Below are positions 16,592-25,486 of a DNA stretch of 64,000 bases, one piece after another. Location of the stretch: contig CAZQAE010000013.1 in the NCBI GenBank assembly GCA_964591275.1, positions 13,264 to 77,263 of the forward strand, read 5' to 3'. This DNA comes from G963674685 sp964591275. Lineage in GTDB: Bacteria > Lernaellota > Lernaellaia > JACKCT01. Position 1 is the first letter of the stretch, and the number at the start of each line of letters is the position of its first letter. Position numbers and translations under genes: made by a program. The notes under the pieces were generated by a model. It was not told where the DNA came from, did not search any database, and saw only the letters and a list, made by a program, of their open reading frames with translations.

Positions 16592-17467
16592 ATGGCTGAA
16601 AAAACTGATGAAACCACGCTTCGCCTGGCCCTGCCCAAAGGCCGCATGGGGGAAGGCGTCTTCAAGTTGCTGACGGACGCGGGAATTCGGATCAAAATGG
16701 GCGAACGCGACTATCGGCCCCGCATTTCCCTGCCCGGATTCGAAACGAAAATCCTCAAACCGCAAAACATTGTCGAAATGCTCCATCTCGGATCCCGGGA
16801 TGTCGGTTTTGCCGGAGCGGATTGGGTGGAGGAACTCAAAGCCGATGTTGTGGAACTGCTGGATACGGAGCTGGATCCGGTGCGCGTCGTGGCTGCTGCG
16901 TCCCCTGATATTCTCATCAAAGGCGATCTGCCCAGGCGACATCTTGTGGTGGCTTCGGAATATGAAAATCTCACAAATGCCTGGATCCGAAACCGGAAAA
17001 TGAAAGCGGCCTTCGTGCGGTCCTACGGCGCCACGGAGGTTTTCCCGCCGGAGGACGCGGACTGCATCATCGACAACACCGCCACCGGCGCCACGCTGCG
17101 TGCGGGGGGATTGGAGATCGTCGATGTGCTGATGCAATCCTCCACGCGCTTTTACGCCAATCCGAAATCTCTCAGGAATAGGGGCAAGAAAAAATCCATT
17201 GAGCGATTCGTTCTTTTGATAGAGTCGGTCCTCAATGCGAGAAAGCGCGTCATGGTTGAAGTGAACGTGACGGCAAAAAATCTCAACAAGCTCATCAACC
17301 TGCTGCCATGCATGCGAAAGCCGACGGTCGCGCCCCTTTTCGGGGAGGATGCTTACGCGGTGAAGGCCGCAGTGCCCAAGGACCAGTTGCCCTTACTCAT
17401 TCCGAAAATCAAAGCCTGCGGCGGAACCGACATCGTTGTCACCGCGCCGGATCAGCTTGTTTCCTAA
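16592..17467 (+). CDS. hisG: ATP phosphoribosyltransferase, long form
   Basis: Catalyses the first step of histidine synthesis, joining ATP and PRPP. 291 aa, the HisG-L length: catalytic domains at residues about 1-215 (RLALPKGRMGEGVF, GFAGADWV, IIDNTATGATLRAGGLEIVD for PRPP binding) and a C-terminal ACT-like regulatory domain (about 220-291, VEVNVTAKNLNKLINLLP...APLFG) that normally gives feedback inhibition by histidine. No HisZ is needed with this form. The ATG has GGAG upstream. First structural gene after the attenuator. Confidence 0.97.
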   Translation: MAEKTDETTLRLALPKGRMGEGVFKLLTDAGIRIKMGERDYRPRISLPGFETKILKPQNIVEMLHLGSRDVGFAGADWVEELKADVVELLDTELDPVRVVAAASPDILIKGDLPRRHLVVASEYENLTNAWIRNRKMKAAFVRSYGATEVFPPEDADCIIDNTATGATLRAGGLEIVDVLMQSSTRFYANPKSLRNRGKKKSIERFVLLIESVLNARKRVMVEVNVTAKNLNKLINLLPCMRKPTVAPLFGEDAYAVKAAVPKDQLPLLIPKIKACGGTDIVVTAPDQLVS

Positions 17468-17484
17468 AAGGCGAGGGAGACGCT

Positions 17485-19215
17485 ATGACGCGCAATATTT
17501 TACCAGGGCCTGTTCCGGCCGCTTTCCTGGACAAGCTGACAGAGTATTCCATATCGAAAGCGCCGGCGCCCACGAACCTGAAACTCAACGCCAATGAAGG
17601 ACCCCCGCCGCCCATATCGCTTTTTGAGATACTCAGCGAGCCAAGCGCGGACAACATGAACCTCTACGTCAAGCCGGAATCCCTGGAAGCTCAGATAGCC
17701 GAGCGCATGGGAATCGAAAGCGGGCAAGTGCTGGTCACCGCCGGCGGCGATGACGCGATCAAGCGATGCTGTACGGTGTATCTGCGCACGGGCCGTGAGA
17801 TGATCCTTCCGCAACCCTCCTTTGAGATGTTCACAATGTTCGCGCAACAAGCTGAAGGGCGGATCGTGGATGTTTCCTGGGAGGCAGAAGATTTTCCGAT
17901 CCGCGAAATCATTGCCGCCATTAATGAGAACACCGGCATCATCACTGTGACTTCGCCGAACAACCCTACGGGGTGCGTCGCGAGCGCCGAGGATCTGCGC
18001 CGGATCAGCGAAGCGGCTCCAAAGGCCCTGCTTATGGCAGATATGGCCTACACACATTTCGCCGATGAGGATTTGACCGAAACTGTCCTGAAACTTCCCA
18101 ACGCCATCGGGATATACACATTTTCCAAGGCCTGGCGCCTGGCGGGATTGCGCGTTGGATTCGCCGTGGGACCGGAAAAGCTGATTGAGCCTCTTCGACG
18201 CGCGGGACTGCCTTACCCGCTTTCGAGCGTTTCATTGGCCTTGGCGCAAAAGTGGTTTGTCAGCGGCCAGGCCTCCGTGGCAAAATACGTTTCCCGAGTG
18301 CGCGATGAACGCGAAACTCTGCGGCGGCTCCTTGGCGAAATCGGCGCGAGACCGACGAACTCCCAGGCGAATTTCGCCTTCGCCCGCTTCAACGATCCTC
18401 AGTGGATTCGCGACGCGCTGGGCGGCATGGGGATCGCGACTCGTTTTATTCCGCCGCAAAAAAAGTTTAAGGGCGCCGTGCGAATCACCTGCCCGGGCAA
18501 TGAAGCCGATTTTGCACGCCTGACGCATTCGCTCAATGTCGTTTGCCGTCCGCAGGCTTTGATTTTCGATATGGACGGCGTTTTGGCCAACGATTCAAAA
18601 TCCTTCCGACAGGCGATCATCGACACGGCCAGGAGTTACGGCGTATCGCTGACGGCAAAAGATATCGCAGAGGCGGAAGCAGGCGGTGAGGCCAACAATT
18701 CCTGGGCGCTCACGCAAATCCTGCTGCGCCGTCATGGAACGCAGGCGGACATCAAGGAAGTGACCGAGCGTTTTGAACGGCTGTATCAGGGCGAAAACGG
18801 TCGGCCCGGCTTATGGGAAACCGAAACATTATTGCCAAGATGTGGCTGGCTTCAAAAATTATCGGAACGATACCCGCTGGCCATCGTCACCGGACGTCCG
18901 AGAAAAGACGCTGTGCGATTCTGTGTAAAAGAAGGCATCAGCGAATTTTTTAAATTCATGGTCTGCGCGGAAGATGCGGCCCTGAAGCCGGACCCCGCCC
19001 CGCTGACACTGGCGCTAAAAAACCTCAAGGTACGGTGGGCCTGGATGATGGGAGATACGCCGGACGACATTGTCGCCGCTCGGCGGGCGGGCGTTTTGCC
19101 CATAGGCATCATCGCGCCCGGATACGACGTTGAGACCACGAAAACTGTTTTACACGCCGCCGGAGCGGCTCGCGTGTTTGAAAACCTTCAACAACTGGAG
19201 GGTGTGCTGCCATGA
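17485..19215 (+). CDS. hisC: Histidinol-phosphate aminotransferase fused to a HAD phosphatase
   Basis: 576 aa. Residues 1-350 are a PLP aminotransferase: LKLNANEGPPPP, TAGGDDAIKRC, SPNNPTG and the PLP lysine in FSKAWRLAGLRVGFA. From residue about 356 a HAD-IA phosphatase follows: IFDMDGVLANDS (nucleophile Asp362, Asp364), IVTGRPRKDAV, LKPDPAPL and MMGDTPDDIVAARRAG. HisB here has no phosphatase domain and no HisJ/HisN is in the operon, so the HAD part probably is the histidinol-phosphate phosphatase (inference). Related HAD proteins are known next to or fused with his enzymes. The start at 17485 follows GCGAGGGAG; the end overlaps hisB by four bases. Confidence 0.92.
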   Translation: MTRNILPGPVPAAFLDKLTEYSISKAPAPTNLKLNANEGPPPPISLFEILSEPSADNMNLYVKPESLEAQIAERMGIESGQVLVTAGGDDAIKRCCTVYLRTGREMILPQPSFEMFTMFAQQAEGRIVDVSWEAEDFPIREIIAAINENTGIITVTSPNNPTGCVASAEDLRRISEAAPKALLMADMAYTHFADEDLTETVLKLPNAIGIYTFSKAWRLAGLRVGFAVGPEKLIEPLRRAGLPYPLSSVSLALAQKWFVSGQASVAKYVSRVRDERETLRRLLGEIGARPTNSQANFAFARFNDPQWIRDALGGMGIATRFIPPQKKFKGAVRITCPGNEADFARLTHSLNVVCRPQALIFDMDGVLANDSKSFRQAIIDTARSYGVSLTAKDIAEAEAGGEANNSWALTQILLRRHGTQADIKEVTERFERLYQGENGRPGLWETETLLPRCGWLQKLSERYPLAIVTGRPRKDAVRFCVKEGISEFFKFMVCAEDAALKPDPAPLTLALKNLKVRWAWMMGDTPDDIVAARRAGVLPIGIIAPGYDVETTKTVLHAAGAARVFENLQQLEGVLP

Positions 19216-19802
19216 AGCTTCGACAAGCCAAGACCACCAGAAAAACAAATGAAACCGACATCTCATGCGATCTGACTCTTGACGGCGCGGGCCTGGGAAA
19301 AATCGAAACCGGCGTCGGATTTTTCGACCATATGCTGCATGCATTAGCCCGGCACAGCGGAATGGACATGGAACTTTTCTGCAATGGCGACCTTGAAGTG
19401 GACGACCATCACAGCGTGGAAGACTGCGCCATCGTTTTGGGAACAGCCCTGGACGAGGCGCTGGGCGACCGAAAAGGCATCGCACGCTTCGGATGGGCCT
19501 TTGCGCCGATGGACGAAGCGCTGGCGCGCGCTACGGTGGACATTTCCGGCAGACCTTTCACGGTGATCCATCTCGGTCTGACGCGAGAAAAGATCGGCGA
19601 CCTGGCTTGTGAAAATATCGCACATGCCTTGCGTTCATTCGCCGTGGCAGCGCGAATCACGCTGCACGTTGAGGTTCTGTACGGAGACAACGACCACCAC
19701 CGCGCGGAAGCCGCGTTCAAGGCGGTCGCGTTGGCCCTTCGACAAGCGATAGCGCTCGATGGTTCGACCGACGCACGCAGCACCAAAGGAACTCTGGCAT
19801 GA
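19212..19802 (+). CDS. hisB: Imidazoleglycerol-phosphate dehydratase
   Basis: Dehydrates imidazoleglycerol phosphate to imidazole acetol phosphate. 196 aa, the monofunctional length. Metal-binding signatures are present: GVGFFDHMLHALARHSG, DDHHSVEDCAIVLG and the repeat DNDHHRAEAAFKA near the C-terminus. It starts inside the end of hisC-HAD (ATGA overlap) and ends in the start of hisH (four-base overlap). Confidence 0.97.
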   Translation: MKLRQAKTTRKTNETDISCDLTLDGAGLGKIETGVGFFDHMLHALARHSGMDMELFCNGDLEVDDHHSVEDCAIVLGTALDEALGDRKGIARFGWAFAPMDEALARATVDISGRPFTVIHLGLTREKIGDLACENIAHALRSFAVAARITLHVEVLYGDNDHHRAEAAFKAVALALRQAIALDGSTDARSTKGTLA

Positions 19803-20407
19803 AAGATGTGCTGGTCCTGAAAACAGGCATCGCAAACCTGGCGTCAATTGTCGCCGGACTGCGGCGCGCGGGCGCGCGGGCGTATTTCAGCGATGATCCC
19901 GATGAAATCCATGCAGCGGCGCATGTTGTGCTTCCCGGCGTCGGAGCATTTAAGGCGGGAATGGATGTTCTGGCCCAAAGCCGGCTCATCGAACCCTTGA
20001 AAAAGCGCTTCGCTGAAAATAAGGCCACTCTTGCGGTATGCCTGGGTTTGCAACTTCTGTGCTCAGAAAGCGAAGAAGACCCGGGCATCGCCGGTCTCGG
20101 CCTGATCGATCAAAAAGTCCGGCGCTTTCCCGATACGCTTCGCGTGCCGCAACTCGGCTGGAACATGGTGAAACCGGTTGCTGAAAGTGAAATGCTCTCA
20201 CCGGGCTACGCCTATTTCGCCAACTCCTTTCGCCTGATCGAAAAGCCGTCGGGCTGGATGGCGGCTTTCGCCGATTACGGCGGGAGTTTCGTTGCCGCGA
20301 TGGAGCGAGGTTCCTGGTTGGCGTGTCAGTTTCACCCGGAGCTGTCAGGCCCGTGGGGAGCGAAGCTTATCGGGCGATGGCTCCAAAAGGAGAATGCCTC
20401 TTGCTGA
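19799..20407 (+). CDS. hisH: Imidazole glycerol phosphate synthase, glutaminase subunit
   Basis: A class I glutamine amidotransferase that feeds ammonia to HisF. 202 aa. Shows LPGVGAFKAGMD (oxyanion-strand region), nucleophile Cys in AVCLGLQLLCSESEE and the His-Glu pair in QFHPELSG. The usual CLGMQ is CLGLQ here, a conservative change. It overlaps hisB by four bases and hisF by seven. Confidence 0.96.
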   Translation: MKDVLVLKTGIANLASIVAGLRRAGARAYFSDDPDEIHAAAHVVLPGVGAFKAGMDVLAQSRLIEPLKKRFAENKATLAVCLGLQLLCSESEEDPGIAGLGLIDQKVRRFPDTLRVPQLGWNMVKPVAESEMLSPGYAYFANSFRLIEKPSGWMAAFADYGGSFVAAMERGSWLACQFHPELSGPWGAKLIGRWLQKENASC

Positions 20408-21156
20408 CAAAAAGAATTATCCCCTGCCTCGATGTGAAGGACGGTCGCGTTGTCAAAGGCGTAAAGTTTCAAGGATTGCGCGACGCGGGATCACCGGTGG
20501 AACTGGCAAAGGCCTACGAGGAACAAGGCGCGGATGAACTGGTGCTCCTGGATGTATCCGCAACGCCCGAAGGACGAAATACGGCTCTGAAGACCGTTGA
20601 GATGGTACGGAGCGTGCTGTCCATTCCGCTGACAGTCGGCGGCGGCATCCGCACCGCGCAAGACGCGCAAAATCTTCTGGAAGCCGGAGCGGACAAAGTG
20701 GGAATCAATACCGCCGCCGTGAAAGACCCGGAACTGATCGGCGTGATCGCTCGGCGTTTCGGACGCCAATGCACGGTCCTGGCCGTGGACGCCAAGCGAG
20801 TCGGCGCGAAAAAGTGGCAGGTCGTTGTGCTCTCCGGAAAAAACGATACGGGACTCGACGTAATCGATTGGATTAAAAGCGCTTGTGAGCGGGGCGCCGG
20901 TGAAATCCTTTTGACATGCTGGGATCGGGACGGCACGCGCGAAGGATATGATCTGGAGCTTATCCAGGCGGCTGCGGCCGCGGTGAATGTGCCGATCATC
21001 GCTTCGGGCGGCGTTGACAATCCCCAACATCTGCTGGAAGGCGTTAAAGTCGGCGCCGACGCCGTTTTGGCGGCGTCAATTTTTCATTACGGCGAATATT
21101 CCGTGGGCGAAGTCAAACGCTTTTTGAAAAGCGAAGGCGTGGAGGTGCGATTGTGA
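20401..21156 (+). CDS. hisF: Imidazole glycerol phosphate synthase, cyclase subunit
   Basis: A (beta/alpha)8 barrel of 251 aa. The TTG at 20401 is chosen as start: it has AAAGGAG eight bases upstream and gives LTKRIIPCLDVKDGRVVKG, the exact family N-terminus with catalytic Asp11. The second catalytic Asp is in VLAVDAKR; phosphate loops are GGGIR and SGGVDN. An ATG further upstream would give an unlikely 26-residue extension inside hisH. Overlaps the hisH stop. Confidence 0.96.
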   Translation: MLTKRIIPCLDVKDGRVVKGVKFQGLRDAGSPVELAKAYEEQGADELVLLDVSATPEGRNTALKTVEMVRSVLSIPLTVGGGIRTAQDAQNLLEAGADKVGINTAAVKDPELIGVIARRFGRQCTVLAVDAKRVGAKKWQVVVLSGKNDTGLDVIDWIKSACERGAGEILLTCWDRDGTREGYDLELIQAAAAAVNVPIIASGGVDNPQHLLEGVKVGADAVLAASIFHYGEYSVGEVKRFLKSEGVEVRL

Positions 21157-22409
21157 TTATTCCTTCCATTGATTTGATGAATGGCAATGCGGTGCAACTG
21201 GTGGGAGGCCGGGAAAAATCCCTGGATGCGGGCGACCCCATGCCCATCGCCGAGCAGTTCCGACTGGCCGGAGAAATCGCGGTGGTGGACCTGGACGCAG
21301 CGCTCAGCCAGGGATCGAACACGGAAGTTATCAAGAAGCTCGTCCGCATCGCGCCTTGCCGCGTCGGCGGCGGGATACGCGACGCAGGCGCCGCCCTCGA
21401 CTGGCTTGACGCCGGAGCAACGAAAGTCGTTTTGGGCACAGCTGCCAGGCCCGAAGTGCTGAAAAAACTTCCCAAGGATCGCGTGGTCGCCGCTCTGGAC
21501 GCGGTTGACGGCGAAGTCGTCGTGGAAGGGTGGCGAACGAAAACCGGAGAAAGCGTCCTGGACAGAATGAAGGAGCTTCGCAATCTGGCGGGCGGTTTTC
21601 TGGTGACTTTCATCGAACGCGAGGGGCGCATGAAAGGCACGGCGATACAGCGCATCGCGGAGTTGAAAGAAGCATGCGGCGATGCGCAGCTTACGGTCGC
21701 GGGGGGGTTCACGACGCCCGAGGAAATCGCGCAAGCGGATCGCCTGGGCGCCGACGCGCAGGTGGGCATGGCCCTCTATCGCGGACGAATGAATTTGGCT
21801 GACGGCATTGCCGCCCCGCTGAAATCAGACCGTCCCGACGGACTGTGGCCGACGGTCGTCGTTGACGAACTGGGCATAGCACTCGGCCTGGCCTGGTCCA
21901 ATTTGAAAAGTTTGCGTGAGGCCGTAAAACTGCGCCGTGGCGTTTACCACTCACGCCAGCGCGGCCTTTGGATCAAAGGCGAAAGCTCCGGCGCAACGCA
22001 GGAACTGCTTCGCATCGATGCGGACTGCGATCGGGATGCCCTAAAATTTACGGTTTCGCAGCGAGGATCGGGATTCTGTCATTTGGGAACCCGCAGTTGT
22101 TGGGGAGCTGATGAAGGGATTTCGCATCTTGCGCGCCGTCTGGCGGATCGTTTGAAAGATGCGCCTGAAGCTTCGTACACCGCACGACTTTCCCGCGATC
22201 CGGATTTGTTACGCAACAAATTGCTGGAGGAGGCGGGTGAACTGGCCGAAGCCGAAACGAAAGATGAAGTGATTTGGGAGGCCGCGGACCTGATTTATTT
22301 CACGCTGGCGAAGATGGCTTCAAAAAATGTATCGCTGAAAGACATCGCCGACGAACTGGACTTTCGTTCACGCCGCGTTTCTCGCAGACCGGGAAACGCC
22401 AAGACATGA
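21153..22409 (+). CDS. hisA: HisA-HisI-HisE trifunctional fusion
   Basis: 418 aa joining three steps. Residues about 1-215: ProFAR isomerase barrel (IIPSIDLMNG with Asp7, DLDAALSQGSN, GGGIRD, AALDAVDG). Residues about 230-317: phosphoribosyl-AMP cyclohydrolase (YHSRQRGLWIKGESSGATQ, metal-binding DADCDRD, zinc ligands in GFCHLGTRSC). Residues about 325-415: phosphoribosyl-ATP pyrophosphatase (NKLLEEAGELAEAE, EAADLIYFTL). HisI-HisE fusion is common; adding HisA in front is unusual. The start is GTG overlapping the hisF stop. Catalytic residues look intact in all three parts. Confidence 0.92.
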   Translation: MIIPSIDLMNGNAVQLVGGREKSLDAGDPMPIAEQFRLAGEIAVVDLDAALSQGSNTEVIKKLVRIAPCRVGGGIRDAGAALDWLDAGATKVVLGTAARPEVLKKLPKDRVVAALDAVDGEVVVEGWRTKTGESVLDRMKELRNLAGGFLVTFIEREGRMKGTAIQRIAELKEACGDAQLTVAGGFTTPEEIAQADRLGADAQVGMALYRGRMNLADGIAAPLKSDRPDGLWPTVVVDELGIALGLAWSNLKSLREAVKLRRGVYHSRQRGLWIKGESSGATQELLRIDADCDRDALKFTVSQRGSGFCHLGTRSCWGADEGISHLARRLADRLKDAPEASYTARLSRDPDLLRNKLLEEAGELAEAETKDEVIWEAADLIYFTLAKMASKNVSLKDIADELDFRSRRVSRRPGNAKT

Positions 22410-22425
22410 GCCTTTTGGAGTCAAC

Positions 22426-23694
22426 ATGAGCGAATCCATACTCAGGCGCATCAAACCCGATCAGATTAAAGCGCGGCGCACAACGGGCGCGGACATGGAA
22501 GCAACGGCTAAAGCTCTTGAGATCGTTGCCGATGTCCAGAAACGCGGTCGGAAGGCCCTGCTCGATTACGGATTGCGTTTCGGCGATATCCAAAAGGATG
22601 AGAAATGGATTTTCGACCAAAGCGATTTTGATGAGGCCCTGGCGTCGCTGCCGGTCGATAAGCGAGATCTGCTGCGGGCAATGGCGAAGCGAATCGAAGG
22701 CTTTGCCGTCTCCCAGCGCCAATGCCTGACGGACCTGTCAACGGACATCGAAGGAGGAAAGGCCGGACATTTGGTCACGCCGGTTAAGCGGGCCGCCTGT
22801 TATGCGCCCGGCGGCCGATACCCCCTGCCCTCTTCCGTACTCATGACCGTGATCCCCGCGAAGGTGGCTGGAGTCGAAACAATCTGGGTCGCCTCGCCGC
22901 GTCCCGAGGTGGAAGTCCTGGCCGCATGCGCGGTCTCCGGCGCGGATCATCTGCTCGGCATTGGCGGGGCGCAGGCTATTGCGGCTTTTGCATTCGGCGC
23001 AGGTGAAATCCCTGCCTGCGATGTCATCGTCGGACCTGGAAATCGTTTTGTCACCGCAGCGAAAAGGCTTGTGAGCGGTCAGGTTCGTATCGATATGCCC
23101 GCGGGACCTTCCGAACTTGTGGTATTGGCCGATGACACGGCCGATCCCGCCTGGGCGGCCGCGGACATGCTGGCTCAGGCGGAGCATGACCCCGACGCAT
23201 TGGTTATTCTTGTCGCCCTGGATGAATCGACAGCGGCCCGCGCGTGCGATCAACTGGCCTTGCAGCTTGATGACCTTCCGACAAGCGCTGTCGCACGTGA
23301 AGCTTTGAAAAATGCTTTTTCGGTCATTGCGCCGGATATCGAAAAAGGAATCGAAATATGTAATCGATTGGCGCCGGAGCACCTGTCCGTCATGGTGCGC
23401 GACGCGAAGGGCGTCGCAAAGCGTCTGCGTAATTATGGTGCGTTATTCATCGGTTCGCAGACGGCGCAAGCGCTTGGGGACTACGGCGCGGGGCCGAACC
23501 ATGTTCTGCCGACCGGTGGAAGCGCCCGATCCTTCGGCGGATTGTCCGTGTTCAATTTTCTCAAAGTCAACACCTGGATTCGGATCGATGAACGCGAAAA
23601 CGCGGCCGAATTATTTCATGAGGCCACGCAGATGGCTGAGATCGAAGGGCTTTCGGGGCATGCCAATTCCCTGAAACTGCGATTGAAGCGATAA
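22426..23694 (+). CDS. hisD: Histidinol dehydrogenase
   Basis: Oxidises histidinol to histidine in two NAD-dependent steps using one Zn. 422 aa. Signatures: CYAPGGRYPLPSSVLM, GIGGAQAIAAFAFG, VGPGNRFVTAAKR, DMPAGPSELVVLADD, RLAPEHLSVM (Glu-His catalytic pair) and GPNHVLPTGGSAR. Last gene of the operon, 16 bases after the HisAIE stop. Confidence 0.97.
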   Translation: MSESILRRIKPDQIKARRTTGADMEATAKALEIVADVQKRGRKALLDYGLRFGDIQKDEKWIFDQSDFDEALASLPVDKRDLLRAMAKRIEGFAVSQRQCLTDLSTDIEGGKAGHLVTPVKRAACYAPGGRYPLPSSVLMTVIPAKVAGVETIWVASPRPEVEVLAACAVSGADHLLGIGGAQAIAAFAFGAGEIPACDVIVGPGNRFVTAAKRLVSGQVRIDMPAGPSELVVLADDTADPAWAAADMLAQAEHDPDALVILVALDESTAARACDQLALQLDDLPTSAVAREALKNAFSVIAPDIEKGIEICNRLAPEHLSVMVRDAKGVAKRLRNYGALFIGSQTAQALGDYGAGPNHVLPTGGSARSFGGLSVFNFLKVNTWIRIDERENAAELFHEATQMAEIEGLSGHANSLKLRLKR

Positions 23695-23730
23695 GCAAAT
23701 TTCAGATTGCAAACACTGCGTCTTTTGACC

Positions 23731-23788
23731 TCCAACTTCTAACTTCCAACTTCCAACTTCTGACTTCTGACTTCTGACTTCCGGCCTC
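23731..23788. repeat. Heptamer simple-sequence run (RACTTCY)
   Basis: About eight consecutive degenerate copies of the 7 bp unit AACTTCY/GACTTCY after hisD. A similar run appears at 25432-25486, on the other side of the next gene. Confidence 0.75.
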
Positions 23789-23866
23789 CAAACCCCATGT
23801 TGACATTTTCGCTTATGGGTAGGACTATTTAACGCACTTGATGGTCAAGAATTTTTGTGGATTACA

Positions 23867-25363
23867 ATGAATCGATCCCGATCTAAAGTTATTTTTACGC
23901 CGGTTCTCATTGCTGTCGCCGCGCTGTGCCTGTTTTGGGCCTGCGCCGACGGTGATGATGATGATGATTTCCCGTGGGAAGAAACTCAGCAGACGCATCC
24001 GGCCCTGATGGGACCCGGCATCCCTGGCAAAACAATATTAAACGATCCCAAACAACGAAGGGTTGAGGAATACCAACGCGAGTTGCTTGCCGAATGGCAC
24101 GCAGGCGACCCTGAAGACACCAATCATGACGGAAAAATTTCGTTTGAGAATCTTCCCAAAAAGCACGTCGGCAAGGATCGATTCTTTCCCGATGCAATCC
24201 TGGACAGTGCACTTTCCGGCAACGTGTTGATCGAAACCACTTATTCCAATTACGTGTCTTTCTCGCCAACGGAATGGTTCGGCCTTCTCATCGCCCACTT
24301 TCAAGGTCTTGGTTTCAATGTCAGCACCACCGATTCCTTCAGCAACCTGCTGACTTACGACTTAGTTATCTTGAAGACGCCGAGGTACATGAACGCTTCG
24401 GATGTCAATCTTGTCAGAACTTTCTTAGACAGTGGAGGCATCGTTTGGATATTCGGCGAATACTATCCCGATGCAAATTTGGGGACCAATGACCTTCTCT
24501 CCGGTCTGAATGCGGGTATTCATTTAAATGCCACAAACGGCCCCGCCTGCGAACCCATAAATTATTATTCCATTCCCACATGGCCCGTTTTTCAGGACTT
24601 CACCACCCACTGCCTGAATGACAGTCTGACCCAGGCGCTCCACCTAGCTGTCAGCTTTGCTGAGATCGTCAACCCCGCCCAGGTTTTGTATTACTCCACG
24701 GAATCGTCTTATTTGAGGGACAATCCTTCCATTACCGGTCCATTTCCCATTGCCGTATTGCCCGATCCGACTGTTCACCCCAATTGGAAATTGGTGGTAG
24801 TTGGCGACACCAACGTTTTCGCCAGCTACTCTGGGAATGACTACCTTCACATGTACGACAACGCCCAAATGGCAACGAACTGGGCTCTATGGTGTCAGCA
24901 GTGCCAGATAGACGCCGACTGCGACGACGGCTTGTTTTGCAACGGCGACGAGTTCTGCAACGAAGATACCGATACATGCAATCATTCCGAAGATCCCTGC
25001 GGCGATGATGGCGCTTTTTGTAATGGCGATGAGTCATGCAATGAAACGACAGACGAATGCGATAGCAGCGGCGATCCTTGTGAGCCCTGGGAACTTTGTG
25101 ATGAAGAAAATGATACGTGCTTAACGACAACAACGACTTCAACAACAACCATCGAGCCGCCGACCACCACAACGCAAGAGCCAGCGACAACAACAATCAC
25201 CTCGACGACTTCCACATCGACCAGTACGACGACTTTCCCAACAGATGACGATAATGCCGATGACGACAGCATTGAATCCGATATACCTGTCGGCGATAAG
25301 GACGATGGCGATGCCTGGCCTGAGGGAAAGGTGACCGGCGGCTGTTACGGTTGCGGAGGATAG
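23867..25363 (+). CDS. Large multidomain lipoprotein with Cys-rich repeats and Thr-rich tail
   Basis: 498 aa. The signal peptide has lipobox LFWAC followed by a DDDDD run. Residues about 85-330 look like a GATase/DUF4350-type Rossmann domain (DLVILKTPRYM, GGIVWIFGEYY, LVVVGDTNVF). Then come Cys repeats with the pattern DxxFCNGDExC (about 345-400), a Thr-rich linker of 60 residues and a short tail ending GGCYGCGG with no membrane span. The ATG at 23867 is preferred to a TTG 12 bases upstream. A cell-surface role is likely; no enzyme activity can be assigned. Confidence 0.75.
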   Translation: MNRSRSKVIFTPVLIAVAALCLFWACADGDDDDDFPWEETQQTHPALMGPGIPGKTILNDPKQRRVEEYQRELLAEWHAGDPEDTNHDGKISFENLPKKHVGKDRFFPDAILDSALSGNVLIETTYSNYVSFSPTEWFGLLIAHFQGLGFNVSTTDSFSNLLTYDLVILKTPRYMNASDVNLVRTFLDSGGIVWIFGEYYPDANLGTNDLLSGLNAGIHLNATNGPACEPINYYSIPTWPVFQDFTTHCLNDSLTQALHLAVSFAEIVNPAQVLYYSTESSYLRDNPSITGPFPIAVLPDPTVHPNWKLVVVGDTNVFASYSGNDYLHMYDNAQMATNWALWCQQCQIDADCDDGLFCNGDEFCNEDTDTCNHSEDPCGDDGAFCNGDESCNETTDECDSSGDPCEPWELCDEENDTCLTTTTTSTTTIEPPTTTTQEPATTTITSTTSTSTSTTTFPTDDDNADDDSIESDIPVGDKDDGDAWPEGKVTGGCYGCGG

Positions 25364-25431
25364 GTGACTGTGGGGCGAACTGAAAATGGCATGACAGGCA
25401 CGTCCGAGGCCTAGCGATGCCAGTCACCATT

Positions 25432-25486
25432 TTCCAACTTCTGACTTCCTGTTTCTGACTTCTGACTTCTAGCTTCTGTCTTCTAG
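25432..25486. repeat. Second heptamer run, reaching into the 3' end of the glucosidase gene
   Basis: Degenerate ACTTCTG units. The minus-strand glucosidase gene ends at 25469, so its last codons (LLEDRS, stop) are written in this repeat. Confidence 0.65.
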
